From NCBI GenBank assembly GCA_029259775.1, contig JAJDEN010000004.1, positions 1 to 33,174 on the forward strand: DNA of 33,174 nucleotides, given 5' to 3'. Below are positions 23,345 to 30,985 of this stretch, one piece after another. The stretch's first letter is position 1. Every line of letters starts with the position of its first letter. A program made the translations under genes and the position numbers. The notes under the pieces were generated by a model. That model was not told the origin of the DNA and searched no databases. It saw nothing but the letters and a program-made list of their open reading frames with translations. The stretch comes from Planctomycetota bacterium (lineage in GTDB: Bacteria > Planctomycetota > PLA2 > JAEUHO01).

Positions 23345-24736
23345 ATGCAGATTCACAAGAGAGGGAAGAACTACTACCTGGATGTACGCGTAGGGAAGAG
23401 GCGCATCAGGAAGAGTCTCAGGACAAGGGACAAGCGCGTTGCGCAGCAACTCGCGCAGGAGATCATCGCTCAAGAGCGAAGGCAGGCTCTTGGGCTTCCA
23501 CTGCATCACCAACTGCGGGAAGCCTCGGTTCAAGATGCGCTGGAGCAGTTCTCGATGCATCTCATCGCAAAGGGAAACACTGACGCGCACAACGAGGAGC
23601 GCTTGAAGCACCTCAACGACTTCCGTCGGTTTGCCAAGCTGCGGCGGGTGACGGATCTGAAGGTCTCGCAGGCTGAGCACTGGCTTGCCTTGCTTTCCGC
23701 AGATGGACTCTCGCATCGCTCCGTGAACAAGCGTCGGAGTAGCCTCATCATGCTTGGTCACTGGCTAGAGCGGGAGGGTGTCTGGCCGTCAAATCCGCTT
23801 ACCCGAGTCCCCCGACGCAAAGAGGCAGAGGATCGAAGGAAGCAGAGGCGGGCTCTGACACCGGAGGAGTTCAACCGCTTGGTCGGCGCGGCACGGAGGC
23901 GTCCATACGAAGAGGAGGTCGAGAGGCGCAGCAGTGGGAGCATCCCGTTGGGGCGCAGTCGGGATCTGCAGAGGCGCGGTGCCCTTCGGGCGCTCGTCTA
24001 CTCACTGCTTGCGACGACCGGTCTACGAACAGGTGAACTCAAGGCTCTTAGGTGGTGGGAGCTGAACGAGCGGATCGGGTTGATCACACTGCCCGCCTCG
24101 AAGACGAAGAATCGGAAGGTTGCCGAGGTGTGGGTCCACCCGAGGCTGCTTCCCATACTGCGTAGGCTGCGGCAGTCACAGGGCGGTTCTACGCGCGTCA
24201 TTCCCAAGGGGGAGTTTCCGACCGTTCGGACCTTCTACAAGGACCTGAACGCGGCTGGGATCGAGAGAGTCGATGCTGCGGGCAAGTGCGTGGACCTACA
24301 CGCGCTCCGGACTTCATTGGTTACCTGGTTGCAGATGACCGGCGCTGGCCCTGCCGTGGCGAAGGAGGCTGCGCGTCACGCGAAGATGGAGACGACGATG
24401 CAGCACTACACCGATCCCAAGCTCCTCGGCGTTCAGGAGGCGATCAAGCTGCTGCCCATTCCGGAGCTTGCGGAGGGGTACGAACTGTGTCCGGATTTGC
24501 GCCAAGAGGACGCAGGGACTGGCACTCCGTCGCAGTGCCTGGACTTGACGCCCCTCTATCCGTTTTCCAACGGGACGGCCGCGAAGCCCCAGGCTGCAGG
24601 GCCTGGCACGGAATCGCAGCAGAGTGAAGTGGCGGGAGTGACGGGACTCGAACCCGCGACCTCCGGCTTGACAGGCCGGCGCTCTAACCAAACTGAGCTA
24701 CACCCCCGCGTGGGCTTTGCAGCCGGGGGATTCTAG
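23345..24736 (+). CDS. Tyrosine integrase of proximal element, reading through the tRNA
   Basis: ATG 23345, 463 residues. The N-terminal arm-type domain starts MQIHKRGKNYYLDVRVGKRR. The core-binding domain includes LSHRSVNKRRSSLIMLGHW. The catalytic domain has the first Arg in TGLRTGELKALRW (~226), His-x-x-Arg in DLHALRTSLVTWL (~320), His in AARHAKMETTMQHYTD and Tyr ~355. After the catalytic part a variable tail runs over the tRNA-Asp gene in antisense (VTGLEPATSGLTGRR) and ends at 24736. This tail is therefore partly encoded by host tRNA sequence and changes on excision. It is intact, so this element should be able to recombine. Confidence 0.93.
   Translation: MQIHKRGKNYYLDVRVGKRRIRKSLRTRDKRVAQQLAQEIIAQERRQALGLPLHHQLREASVQDALEQFSMHLIAKGNTDAHNEERLKHLNDFRRFAKLRRVTDLKVSQAEHWLALLSADGLSHRSVNKRRSSLIMLGHWLEREGVWPSNPLTRVPRRKEAEDRRKQRRALTPEEFNRLVGAARRRPYEEEVERRSSGSIPLGRSRDLQRRGALRALVYSLLATTGLRTGELKALRWWELNERIGLITLPASKTKNRKVAEVWVHPRLLPILRRLRQSQGGSTRVIPKGEFPTVRTFYKDLNAAGIERVDAAGKCVDLHALRTSLVTWLQMTGAGPAVAKEAARHAKMETTMQHYTDPKLLGVQEAIKLLPIPELAEGYELCPDLRQEDAGTGTPSQCLDLTPLYPFSNGTAAKPQAAGPGTESQQSEVAGVTGLEPATSGLTGRRSNQTELHPRVGFAAGGF
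24630..24679 (+). other. Right attachment site of proximal element (within tRNA-Asp)
   Basis: The core covers the 3' part of the tRNA gene from CCA to the anticodon arm. It is the reference copy for the att sites at 3937 and 15721. Integration here keeps the tRNA intact because the element supplies an identical 3' end. Confidence 0.85.
24630..24707 (-). tRNA. tRNA-Asp (anticodon GUC)
   Basis: On the minus strand the gene starts GGGGGTG TAGCTC, has D stem GCTC/GAGC, anticodon stem CCGGC/GCCGG with loop CTGTCAA (anticodon GTC at its centre), variable AGGTC, T arm GCGGG TTCGAGT CCCGT, acceptor 3' strand CACTCCC, discriminator G and encoded CCA; 78 nt. The acceptor stem has one G-U pair and is otherwise fully paired. 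It is the chromosomal target of the integrative elements on its 3' side. Confidence 0.96.
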
Positions 24737-24922
24737 GGAGAGGACGGCCCGCAGCAAACAAGGTTCAGGGCGCCGTGGGGGCCATTGCTTGGGGCCGCCC
24801 CCCGGCGGAGTGGCCAAGCCGTGAGTTCGGGTCGTCCATGAGTGGCAGAAGCCCTCGCCTGGGGAGAACATCGGCCCGCCCTGGGCGCGGCCAAACGCGG
24901 CCTGGGGCCGGAGGACGCCCCC

Positions 24923-26269
24923 ATGAAGATCGCAGTCATCGGAACCGGATACGTCGGCCTCGTCGCCGGAGCCTGCTTCGCCGAGACCGGCCACGATGTG
25001 GTCTGCGTTGATGTGGTCCCCGAGAAGATCGAGATGCTCGAGAAGGGGGAGGTCCCGATCTACGAGCCGGGACTCGGCGGCATCCTCGAGCGCGTCCGCG
25101 AGGCGGGCCACATCCGCTACACCACCAAGCACGCCGAGGCCATGCCCGGCGCCCGGGTGGCCTTCATCGGTGTGGGCACGCCCGAGAGCGACGACGGCTC
25201 GCCCGACATGAAGTACGTCTTCCAAGCGGTGGAAGACGTGGTCGCCGCCTCGGATGGCCCATTCATCCTCGTGCTCAAGAGCACCGTGCCGGTGGGCACG
25301 GCCGCTGCGGTCCGTTCAATCTGCGCAGAAAAGTCGCCCTTCAAGATCGACGTCGTGAGCAACCCTGAGTTCCTCGCCGAGGGCACCTCGGTCGATGACT
25401 TCCTGCGGCCCGACCGCGTGGTCATCGGCACCGACTCCGACGAGGCCTTCGCCGTGATGGAGGAGCTCTACCGCCCCTTCACCCTGAACCAGAAGCCCAT
25501 CATCCAGATGAGCAACGTCTCGGCGGAGCTCACCAAGTACGCCGCCAACGCCATGCTCGCCACGCGCGTCTCGTTCATGAACGAGATCGCGAAACTCTGC
25601 GACGCCGTAGGGGCAGACGTCCAGAGCATCGCCGAGGGCATCGGCAACGACCGCCGCATCGGACGGCCGTTCCTCTATGCAGGCTGCGGCTACGGCGGCT
25701 CGTGCTTCCCGAAGGACACACAGGGCCTGATCCACGTTGGCAAGCAGGTCGGCGTGGACATGTCGATCGTCCGGGCGGTGGAGTCCGTCAACGACGCACA
25801 GAAGCTCCACCTCGTCGAGCGCGTCGTGGCGCGCTTCGGGGAGGACCTCTCTGGCCACACGTTCGCGCTCTGGGGCCTGGCCTTCAAGCCCAAGACCGAC
25901 GACGTCCGGGAAGCGCCGGCCGAGGTCATCGCACGCGAGCTCTTGGCTCGGGGTGCGAAGGTCGTCGGAAGCGATCCCGAGGGCATCGAGAACTTCCGGC
26001 AGTTCTTCGGCGACCAGATGGGCTACGAGGCCGATCCGTACGACTGCGCCAAGGATGCCGACGCCGTCCTGCTCTGCACGGAGTGGATGGAGTTTCGTGC
26101 CATCGACTTCGCGAAGCTCCGCGCCGCCGTGAAGCAGCCCGTGATCTTCGATGGTCGCAACGTCCTTGATCGCGTCGCGGCCAACGCGGCGGGCTTCGAG
26201 TACGAGGGCATCGGGCTCGGTGCGCTGCTCGAGAACGCCGCCAAGGGCGAAGAGAGCCCCACGACGTAG
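24923..26269 (+). CDS. ugd: UDP-glucose 6-dehydrogenase
   Basis: 448 residues from ATG 24923 (MKIAVIGTGYVGLVAGACFA), with GGAGG 8 nt upstream; the longer open frame overlaps the tRNA side. NAD-binding GTGYVGL at residues 7-13, an E-P-x-L motif in IYEPGLGG, the central SNPEFLAEG segment, catalytic Cys in YGGSCFPKDT (~261), and a C-terminal domain with WGLAFKPKTDDVREAP. It oxidises UDP-glucose to UDP-glucuronate with two NAD+, supplying surface polysaccharide synthesis in the cytoplasm. Length is usual for the family. It converges with the sigma factor gene, with only 4 nt between stops. Confidence 0.95.
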   Translation: MKIAVIGTGYVGLVAGACFAETGHDVVCVDVVPEKIEMLEKGEVPIYEPGLGGILERVREAGHIRYTTKHAEAMPGARVAFIGVGTPESDDGSPDMKYVFQAVEDVVAASDGPFILVLKSTVPVGTAAAVRSICAEKSPFKIDVVSNPEFLAEGTSVDDFLRPDRVVIGTDSDEAFAVMEELYRPFTLNQKPIIQMSNVSAELTKYAANAMLATRVSFMNEIAKLCDAVGADVQSIAEGIGNDRRIGRPFLYAGCGYGGSCFPKDTQGLIHVGKQVGVDMSIVRAVESVNDAQKLHLVERVVARFGEDLSGHTFALWGLAFKPKTDDVREAPAEVIARELLARGAKVVGSDPEGIENFRQFFGDQMGYEADPYDCAKDADAVLLCTEWMEFRAIDFAKLRAAVKQPVIFDGRNVLDRVAANAAGFEYEGIGLGALLENAAKGEESPTT

Positions 26270-26273
26270 CCGC

Positions 26274-26993
26274 TCACGGATCGCGCCTTGTCTTGGCCAT
26301 CTCCTCGAGCACCAGGGTCTTCAGCAACTGGCGCGCGCGCAGCAGGCGCATCTTCACGGTCGTCTGGTTGAGCTGCAGCAGGTCGGCGACCTCGCGGGTG
26401 GTGAGGCAGCGCAGGTAGTGCAGCCGAACCACGCCGATGAAGATCATCGGCAGGCGCTCGATCGCCTCGTGCACCGCGGCCTTCCAGGGGTTGCCCGGCT
26501 CGGCGGTCATCGCGCGCCGCAGCGGATCAAACATCAAGTCCGCGATGTCGTGGCCGCGCTCCGCGGCGTACTCGATGGAGTCGAGCGGCCGTCCCTTCGG
26601 GCCGCGCTTGCGCAGCCAGTTGATGGCCTTGAAGCGCGCGACCCGGTAGAGCCAAGGGCGCAGGTGCTCTGCGCTCTTGATCTGCTCGAGCTTGTTCCAC
26701 GCGACGATGAAGGTCTCCTGGACGATGTCCTGGGCTACGGCGTGGTCGCCCTTGCAGTAGCTCGTCGCAAAGCGCTGGAGCGGATCGCGCCAGCGATCAC
26801 ACATCGCGTGGAAGTCGATCACGTCGCCGTTCTGGGCGAGTCGCGGCGCGAGGTCGTCGGGGCGCGAGTCGCAGACCAGGCCTGCGCCGAGGCCTTGGAC
26901 CGCGCCGGGCACTGTCGCTGTTGTCGTGGGGGCGGACCCCCTCCTGCTTGCCGTTGTTGTGGACACCACGTCATCTCCGTGGGGCCCGGCCAC
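26274..26993 (-). CDS. ECF-type RNA polymerase sigma factor
   Basis: 239 residues from GTG 26993, but the first ~57 are Thr/Ala-rich and may be untranslated; GTG 26822 (VIDFHAMCDRW) is a plausible alternative start. Region 2 includes VAQDIVQETFIVAWNKLEQ and LRPWLYRVARFKAINWLRK. Region 4 includes IGVVRLHYLRCLTTREVADLLQLNQTTVKMRLLRARQLL, shown here in two halves: IGVVRLHYLRCL and TREVADLLQLNQTTVKMRL. It directs RNA polymerase to a subset of promoters. No anti-sigma gene is adjacent, so the control is unknown. Confidence 0.9.
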   Translation of the reverse strand: MAGPHGDDVVSTTTASRRGSAPTTTATVPGAVQGLGAGLVCDSRPDDLAPRLAQNGDVIDFHAMCDRWRDPLQRFATSYCKGDHAVAQDIVQETFIVAWNKLEQIKSAEHLRPWLYRVARFKAINWLRKRGPKGRPLDSIEYAAERGHDIADLMFDPLRRAMTAEPGNPWKAAVHEAIERLPMIFIGVVRLHYLRCLTTREVADLLQLNQTTVKMRLLRARQLLKTLVLEEMAKTRRDP

Positions 26994-27038
26994 TCCGGGG
27001 GGCTGTTAGCAACCGGGGTGCCGCGGTAGAACCGGCGC

Positions 27039-27842
27039 ATGAAAGCGACGATTCTTGGGGCCGGTGATGCGTTCGCGATTCCGAGACCCGCGTGCGGCTG
27101 CCCGCAGTGCGTGGAGGCGCGGGCAGATCCGCGGCAGGCACGGATGCGCAGTGGCGTGCTCTTGGAGACCGCGTCCGAGCGGCTGCTGCTTGACTGCTCG
27201 CCGGACATCCTGCGGCAGCTCGAGCGGGTGGACGCTACGCCGGACTCGATCGACGGCGTCATCATCAGCCACCGGCACAACGATCACTGCTTCGGCCTCT
27301 ACGACCTCGTGCGTACGCGCAGCGAGGGCGCGGCGCCGCTGCGGGTCTACTGCGGCGCTGACACCGAGGAGTTGCTGCGGCGCGCCATGCCGGCGCTCGT
27401 ACGTGAGTCCGGCCCGTTGGTTGCGTTCTCTGGCTGGGCGCCCGAGGTGCGGCTCTCGTTTGACGGGCTCACGGTCGTCGGATTCGACACCCACCATGGC
27501 CCCGGCATCGAGACGACCGCGATGGTGCTCGAAGCCTTGGTGGGGGGGCGGGCCGTGCGCGTTGCGTATGCCACGGACATGGTTGCGGAGATGCCGTCGC
27601 CGCGCTCGGTCCTGGAGCCCCTCGACCTGTTCGTGGGCGACGGGACGACGCTCGGCGCCGGCGGCCTCGGTCATCCAGGCACCGACCGGATGATCGAGAT
27701 CGCGCGTGAGCTGGGAGCGAAGCGCGTGGCGATCACCCATGTCGGGCACTGGGGGCTTGCGGCCGCGGACGGCGCCGCCGCCGTGGCGGATGACGTCGCG
27801 ATCTGTCGCGATGGGGATGACCTCTTCTCATTCCTCGCCTGA
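27039..27842 (+). CDS. PhnP-like metallo-beta-lactamase-fold phosphodiesterase
   Basis: 267 residues. The N-terminus has GAGDAF and the Cys cluster CGCPQCVEAR, a structural zinc site typical of PhnP. The metal site SHRHNDHCFGL, Asp in LLLDCSPD, His in FDTHHGPG, Asp in VAYATDMV, and a final His in ITHVGHWG complete the metallo-hydrolase pattern. PhnP splits 5-phospho-ribosyl 1,2-cyclic phosphate in C-P lyase pathways. No other phn gene is nearby, so the substrate here may differ. A TAGAAC element ends 6 nt before the ATG, so the leader may be very short. Confidence 0.82.
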   Translation: MKATILGAGDAFAIPRPACGCPQCVEARADPRQARMRSGVLLETASERLLLDCSPDILRQLERVDATPDSIDGVIISHRHNDHCFGLYDLVRTRSEGAAPLRVYCGADTEELLRRAMPALVRESGPLVAFSGWAPEVRLSFDGLTVVGFDTHHGPGIETTAMVLEALVGGRAVRVAYATDMVAEMPSPRSVLEPLDLFVGDGTTLGAGGLGHPGTDRMIEIARELGAKRVAITHVGHWGLAAADGAAAVADDVAICRDGDDLFSFLA

Positions 27843-28057
27843 GGCAGGGCGTGTCTCCTGCGGTGTCCCGTGCGGGGACACTGCGGGGAAGGGCGACGGC
27901 TGTGCGTGCTTTGTGCATCGCCCGTAGCGGCCAAAACGTAGCCCTCTGCGGGGCCCAGGTGGCGCTCGGGCGTCTCTAGCGCGAGACTTCGGCATCGGCG
28001 TTGCCCTACGCCCCCCGACCCTGACCGGGCGCTTGCGTCCGGCTGATTGGAGCCGCC

Positions 28058-30196
28058 ATGCACAGCCTCCCCTCCCTCCCCCGCACCCTCCCGCTGGCGC
28101 TCCCCTGTCTGGCCGTCATGGTTCTTGCCATGGTGGTGCTGACCCCGGGCACGGCTCTCGCCGAGCACGCGCTGCCGGATGTATCCGGTCAGCGTGAGGC
28201 GGATGCCGTACGAAGGCTCGAGGCCCTCGCACTCGATGTGCGCATCGTGACAGTGGCTGGCGTAACGCCCGGTCGGGTCGCTTCCCAGGAGCCGGCGGCC
28301 GGCTCGCCCGTCGAAGCGGGTGACGAAGTCGTTCTGCGCGTCGGCGTGCTCATGCGCATCCTGACCCATGCCCCGCGCGTCGTGGGCCTGACCGAGCGGC
28401 GGGCGGTCGACGGCTTGGCCGAGGCCTACGACCTCGCGGTGGCCTACGTCGACGGTCCTGCCCATCTCCAGGGGCGCGTACTCGCGCAGGATCCCGTTGC
28501 CGGTGCCGAGGTGCCGTTCCGCGGTGCGTTCACGATCCGCGTCGTTCGCAACCGCATCGTCGTACCGGCGCTGGTCGGCACGCGTGAGCGTGTTGCCGTC
28601 CAGCGGCTCGAGGCCGCCGGGTTCGAGGTGCAGCTGCGCCGCGTGCGGACCTCGTTCGCCAACCAGGGCACCGTGATCGGGCAGAGCCCGCGCCCGGGGG
28701 CGCGGCTCGAGGCCGGTGCGACCGTCGAACTCGAGATTGCCGGTCGTGCGCAGGTGGGGGGAGCGCGGCCCGTGCGCGTACCCGACGTCACCCAGCTGAG
28801 CATGAACGAGGCCGAGGATGAGTTGCTCACCCACGGCCTGAGCCCGCATGTGCACCTGGTTGCCCAGCGCGCGGGCGTCGCGCCCTGGACGGTCGTGAGC
28901 CAGGAGGTGTCCGCCGGCCGCCAGGTCCCCGAGGGCACTCACGTTGGCGTGGATGTCGCGGCACCCACGGGACTGACCGGCCGCATGCGCGTGCCTTCGC
29001 TGCACGGGCAGGATCTCGACCACGCGCGGGCCCTGCTCGAGCACATGCAGGCAACGATCACTCTCGTCCGCGCACCTTCGCGGCGGGCTCCGGGCACCGT
29101 GCTCGCGCAGACCCCCAACGCCGGCACCTTCATGCTTCCGGGTACCGCGTTTCGCCTGACCGTCGCGACCAAGCCCGGCTCCGGCTGGGCCGCGCCGCAG
29201 GTGGCTGTTCCGAACCTCGGGCGCATGGCACCCGCGCAGGCGCGCGTCGCCTTGCTGCAGGCCGGCTTCACGCCGCACCTGCACCGGGACCTCGGGCCGG
29301 ACCAGCCCTTGGGACGGGTGTTTCGCCAGGAGCCGGCTGCAGGCGCCCGGGCACGGCAGGGGAGTGAGGTGACCTACGTCATCCCGCTGACCGCGAGCGT
29401 GCCGGATCTCGAGAAGCTGACCCGCGAGCAGGCGCTGAACGCGCTGCAGCAGGCAGGCCTGCAAGGCCTCGCCAAGCGCCACGGTCCGCAGGTGTTCGGT
29501 GGCATCAGCGAGGTCTATCGCCAGAGCCAGGCCGCGGGGCACGTCATCGCGCGTGGCTCCCTGGTGAGCTTCCGCTACCGGATGGTTCCTGCCATCCGTC
29601 AGCTCAAGCGCGTGCCGAACGTGGTGGGGTTGACCCGCGAGGCGGCCAAGGCGAGGTTGGTGGATGTCGGCTTCAAGCCTCGCTTGGTCGCGGCGTCGAT
29701 CGGCACGGGGGCTACGCAGGTCATCAGCCAGAGTCCGGTCGCGGGATCGATGCGTCCGGCCGGCCACCAGGTGACCGCGACCTTCCGCCACCGCACCCAG
29801 GTGCTGCCGCCGTATAGCGCGGTACCGCGCGTCGTGGGCATGACCCAGGCCGAGGCCGCCCGGCGTCTGGAGGCGCTCGGCTTTGTCGTCCGCGGAGCGC
29901 GTCAAAGTGCCGTGACTCTGGGCATCACGCGCGTGATCGCGCAGAACCCGATCGCGGGAACCAACCGCCCGCGCGGCAGCGTTGTAACGCTAACCTACCG
30001 AGTGACGCCGCCCGTAGGCCACACGACGGTGGTGCCCAGCCTCGTGGGGCAGCGCTTCGACAAGGCCCTCGATGCCTTGCGTCGGGCAGGCTTCTCTGCC
30101 GAGATCGTCGGCATCGGAACCAAGGTGCGCAGTCAGTCGCCGTCGGCGGGCACACGCGTCGCGACCGGAAGCAAGGTGCGCATCCGCTTGCGCTAG
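28058..30196 (+). CDS. Secreted protein with ten PASTA-like repeats
   Basis: 712 residues, ATG 28058 with GGAG about 7 nt upstream. A signal peptide (residues 1-36, hydrophobic LALPCLAVMVLAMVVL, likely cleavage after GTALA) leads to ten consecutive PASTA-like units of about 65 residues. They share the pattern VPxVxGxxxxxAxxxLxxxGF ... V-x-x-Q-x-P-x-A-G, for example RVPNVVGLTREAAKARL and ISQSPVAGSM. PASTA domains bind peptidoglycan or muropeptides and are normally attached to Ser/Thr kinases or PBPs. No kinase or transpeptidase domain is present. I infer a cell-envelope binding protein. It lies 21 nt before the Lgt-like gene. Confidence 0.88.
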   Translation: MHSLPSLPRTLPLALPCLAVMVLAMVVLTPGTALAEHALPDVSGQREADAVRRLEALALDVRIVTVAGVTPGRVASQEPAAGSPVEAGDEVVLRVGVLMRILTHAPRVVGLTERRAVDGLAEAYDLAVAYVDGPAHLQGRVLAQDPVAGAEVPFRGAFTIRVVRNRIVVPALVGTRERVAVQRLEAAGFEVQLRRVRTSFANQGTVIGQSPRPGARLEAGATVELEIAGRAQVGGARPVRVPDVTQLSMNEAEDELLTHGLSPHVHLVAQRAGVAPWTVVSQEVSAGRQVPEGTHVGVDVAAPTGLTGRMRVPSLHGQDLDHARALLEHMQATITLVRAPSRRAPGTVLAQTPNAGTFMLPGTAFRLTVATKPGSGWAAPQVAVPNLGRMAPAQARVALLQAGFTPHLHRDLGPDQPLGRVFRQEPAAGARARQGSEVTYVIPLTASVPDLEKLTREQALNALQQAGLQGLAKRHGPQVFGGISEVYRQSQAAGHVIARGSLVSFRYRMVPAIRQLKRVPNVVGLTREAAKARLVDVGFKPRLVAASIGTGATQVISQSPVAGSMRPAGHQVTATFRHRTQVLPPYSAVPRVVGMTQAEAARRLEALGFVVRGARQSAVTLGITRVIAQNPIAGTNRPRGSVVTLTYRVTPPVGHTTVVPSLVGQRFDKALDALRRAGFSAEIVGIGTKVRSQSPSAGTRVATGSKVRIRLR

Positions 30197-30211
30197 CCGA
30201 TGCCGTAGACT
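30188..30211 (+). promoter_or_regulatory. Promoter-like TTGCGC-N12-TAGACT before the Lgt-like gene
   Basis: TTGCGC (30188-30193), 12 nt, then TAGACT (30206-30211), which ends 6 nt before the GTG at 30218. The 9-mer GTAGACTCC recurs at 30961-30969 before the radical SAM gene. If it is a -10 element, the mRNA would be nearly leaderless. Low certainty. Confidence 0.3.
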
Positions 30212-30217
30212 CCCGCG

Positions 30218-30964
30218 GTGGAGTTCCCCTTCTATCTCCATCTCGGCGAGTGGCAGATCCACCCGCACCCGGTGTTCGAGGCCCTTGCGTACCTGCTTGG
30301 GTTCCGGCTCTACCTCTCGCTGCGCAAGCGGGGTGGGGATCCGATCGACAAGCGCACGCGCTGGTTCGTGATCATTGCCGCCATTTGCGGCTCGGCGTTT
30401 GGCAGCAAGGTGCTGTTCTGGCTCATTGACCCGGCCCTGAGCATCGAACAGATCAAGAACCCTGCGTTCATCATGGGGGGCAAGACGATCGTGGGTGCCT
30501 TGATCGGCGGCACGATCTGCGTGGAGTTGACCAAGCGCGCGCTGGGCGTGACCAGCCGCACCGGCGATCTCTTCGCCCTCCCGCTCTGCCTGGGCATCGT
30601 CGTGGGGCGCATCGGGTGCTTCCTCGCCGGACTCGAAGACGCGACCTACGGCGTGGCCACCTCGCTCCCGTGGGGTGTGGACTTTGGCGATGGGATCACG
30701 CGGCATCCGACCCAGCTCTATGAGATCGGCGTTGCCCTGCTGATCGGCGCTTGGGTCGTTTGGCGGCGTACGTTGGCGCACGCGCGGGGGGATTTGTTCC
30801 TCGGCTTCCTGCTCCTCTACCTCTCGTGGCGGCTGGGCGTGGGGTTCATCAAGCCGGGGCGGTTCTGGTTTGGGCTGACATCGATCCAGTGGGCGTGTCT
30901 GCTAACTTTGCTCTGCTACGCCCGCAGAATCCCGCGCGTGTTCGGACGCCCGCCCGCGGCGTAG
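30218..30964 (+). CDS. Prolipoprotein diacylglyceryl transferase-like membrane protein
   Basis: 248 residues from GTG 30218 (MEFPFYLHLGEWQIHPH). Several membrane segments (FVIIAAICGSAFGSKVLFWL, IVGALIGGTICVEL, LFALPLCLGIVVGRIGCFLAG, and C-terminal ones). The Lgt-signature region is recognisable as GRIGCFLAG followed by LPWGVDF and HPTQLYE. Lgt moves the diacylglyceryl group from phosphatidylglycerol to the lipobox Cys of prelipoproteins. Sequence is diverged from classical Lgt, so a related acyl/phospholipid transferase is possible. It is followed 21 nt later by the radical SAM gene. Confidence 0.78.
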   Translation: MEFPFYLHLGEWQIHPHPVFEALAYLLGFRLYLSLRKRGGDPIDKRTRWFVIIAAICGSAFGSKVLFWLIDPALSIEQIKNPAFIMGGKTIVGALIGGTICVELTKRALGVTSRTGDLFALPLCLGIVVGRIGCFLAGLEDATYGVATSLPWGVDFGDGITRHPTQLYEIGVALLIGAWVVWRRTLAHARGDLFLGFLLLYLSWRLGVGFIKPGRFWFGLTSIQWACLLTLLCYARRIPRVFGRPPAA

Positions 30965-30985
30965 ACTCCTGGGCGAAGGAGTGCC

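Larger units (their letters stand above)
15721..24679 (+). mobile_element. Proximal integrative element at tRNA-Asp (about 8.9 kb)
   Basis: The element is bounded by the att copies at 15721 and 24630, the latter forming the 3' part of the intact tRNA gene. It carries an integrase and excisionase next to the tRNA, plus two large minus-strand cargo genes: an Avs-like nuclease-STAND protein and a membrane-anchored repeat protein. No rep gene is visible. Being closest to the intact tRNA it is probably the younger of the two insertions, because each new insertion uses the regenerated tRNA 3' end. Confidence 0.85.

Noticed and set aside
27671..29905. 744-codon minus-strand open frame under the PASTA gene
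   Set aside because: It is a shadow of the repetitive, GC-rich PASTA gene, with low-complexity His/Arg/Gly-rich translation and no domain.
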